The notes beneath the pieces are model-generated. The model did not search any database. It saw only the letters and a list, made by a program, of their open reading frames with translations, and was not told where the DNA came from. The position numbers and the translations under genes were made by a program. From Nitrospinota bacterium (lineage in GTDB: Bacteria; Nitrospinota; Nitrospinia; Nitrospinales; VA-1), in contig JADFGI010000175.1 in the NCBI GenBank assembly GCA_022567815.1, positions 1 through 6,702 on the forward strand: a stretch of 6,702 nt of DNA. The letters are read 5' to 3'. This document shows positions 5,751-6,702 of this stretch, one piece after another (positions within the stretch are counted from its first letter, which is position 1; each line of letters opens with the position of its first letter).

Positions 5751-6668
5751 TCAAACCTCCGTCAGCCAATGATTGAACTTAGGATTGTTGCCCCGGATGA
5801 TGTCGAAATAGGTTTTTTGAATCCGGTCGGTAATTTCCCCTTTTATCCCCGCCCCGATAACCCGGTTGTCCACCTCGCGTACTGGGGTGATTTCCGCCGC
5901 CGTGCCCGTGAGAAAAATTTCGTCCGCGATATAAAGCTCATCCCGCGTCATGTTTCGCTCCTCCAGGGGGATTTTCAAGTCCTTGCAGATTTCAATAACA
6001 GTATCGCGGGTGATTCCTTCCAGATTGGAGCAGGCCAGAGAAGGCGTGCACAGCTTTCCTTTATATAGAACAAAAATGTTTTCTCCCGAACCCTCGGAAA
6101 CAAAACCGTTTGGGTCCAGCAGGATGGCCTCGTCGTAACCGTCCTGGACCGCTTCGGCCTTGGCCATGATAGAGTTGATGTAATATCCGCAGGCCTTGGC
6201 TCGGGTCATGGAAACGTTGATATGGTGGCGGGTGAATGAGGAAATACGGACCCGGATGCCCTTGTTGATTCCGTCTTCGCCGAGATACGCGCCCCACGGC
6301 CAGGCCGCGACGGCGACCCGGACATCCACGCCATTGGGATTCAGTCCCATTTTATTGTCCCCAAGGAAGACGATGGGGCGGATATAGCATTCGTCCAGCT
6401 TATTTACCCGAACCACTTCCAGGATGGTGGCAAAAATCTCTTCGTTTGAATAGGGGATTTTGATTCCCAATATAACCGCAGAATCGAACAGGCGGTTGAC
6501 ATGTTCCTTCAGCCGGAAAATGACGGATTTCTTGGCGGTTGTTTGATAACAGCGGATGCCTTCAAAAACGCCCAATCCATAATGAAGGGTGTGGGTCAGA
6601 ACATGGACATTGGCCTCGTGCCAGGGGACGAGTTTGCCGTCCAGCCAGATTTTTTCGGATTTTTCCAA
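5751..6668 (-). CDS. ilvE: Branched-chain-amino-acid aminotransferase (fold type IV)
   Basis: This PLP enzyme transfers the amino group between glutamate and the 2-oxo acids of Leu, Ile and Val, the last step of their synthesis in the cytoplasm. The 305 residues match the bacterial IlvE length. Landmarks are HTLHYGLGVFEGIRCY near the N terminus, VIFRLKEHVNRLFDSA, AAWPWGAYLG, and TRAKACGYY with the PLP-binding Lys158. They continue with GYDEAILLD, SEGSGENIF, GITRDTV and FLTGTAAEITPVR, all typical of IlvE rather than of D-amino-acid or aminodeoxychorismate relatives. The start is a TTG at 6668 with GAGG 7 nt upstream. Another TTG at 6674 sits only 1 nt from that site, and an in-frame TGA follows closely upstream, so the N terminus is bounded. 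It is co-oriented with the downstream block but separated by 127 nt, so it may not share its regulation. Confidence 0.96.
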   Translation of the reverse strand: MEKSEKIWLDGKLVPWHEANVHVLTHTLHYGLGVFEGIRCYQTTAKKSVIFRLKEHVNRLFDSAVILGIKIPYSNEEIFATILEVVRVNKLDECYIRPIVFLGDNKMGLNPNGVDVRVAVAAWPWGAYLGEDGINKGIRVRISSFTRHHINVSMTRAKACGYYINSIMAKAEAVQDGYDEAILLDPNGFVSEGSGENIFVLYKGKLCTPSLACSNLEGITRDTVIEICKDLKIPLEERNMTRDELYIADEIFLTGTAAEITPVREVDNRVIGAGIKGEITDRIQKTYFDIIRGNNPKFNHWLTEV

Positions 6669-6681
6669 GATCAAGCCTCAA
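6666..6681 (-). promoter_or_regulatory. ilvE: Ribosome binding site and TTG start of ilvE
   Basis: TTGAGG (6681-6676, minus strand) precedes the TTG at 6668-6666 with 7 nt spacing from GAGG. No in-frame ATG exists between the upstream in-frame stop and the conserved IWLDGK region, so a TTG start is effectively forced. The 34 bases above the gene are too few to identify a promoter or preceding gene. Confidence 0.5.
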
Positions 6682-6702
6682 CGGGGGTGATTAGCGTGTT
6701 AA

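Overview
The window is a bacterial chromosomal segment of moderate GC dominated by one minus-strand block of six genes (6668 down to 675). A short plus-strand membrane-protein gene faces it from the left. Cytoplasmic NtrB/NtrC-like signalling, a sigma-54 type activator and an FmdB protein with a long polar tail fit a Gram-negative lineage such as deltaproteobacteria or Nitrospinota. This assignment is inference from gene content and style, and no marker here fixes the taxon.

Layout in the direction of minus-strand transcription: a class IV branched-chain aminotransferase (ilvE, 6668-5751); a 127-nt gap with a plausible sigma-70 promoter; an FmdB-family zinc-ribbon protein (5623-5228); a soluble PAS-HisKA-HATPase histidine kinase of NtrB type (5197-4127); an NtrC-type sigma-54-dependent response regulator (4112-2655); then two paralogous proteins of the succinylglutamate desuccinylase/aspartoacylase (AstE/AspA, M14-like) family (2605-1646 and 1643-675), only 2 nt apart. 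The spacing from fmdB onward (30, 14, 49 and 2 nt) suggests one transcript. Four of the six genes appear to start with TTG or GTG.

The left 674 bases hold a plus-strand promoter candidate, a leader hairpin, an 83-residue two-helix membrane protein with a strongly basic loop (230-481), terminator-like hairpins, and two tandem copies of a roughly 34-base palindromic unit. The second copy abuts the stop codon of the last minus-strand gene. The two copies keep the hairpin through a compensatory base-pair change.

The most notable content is the desuccinylase-like pair. The first member keeps the zinc ligands (His42, Glu45, His134), the Asn-Arg substrate pair and the catalytic Glu196. The second has the same length and domain layout but has lost every one of these except the first His, so it looks like a pseudoenzyme. 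Its near-fusion with the active copy, directly behind a two-component system, suggests a regulated enzyme/pseudoenzyme pair acting on an unknown N-acyl amino acid or peptide-like substrate. That role is inference.
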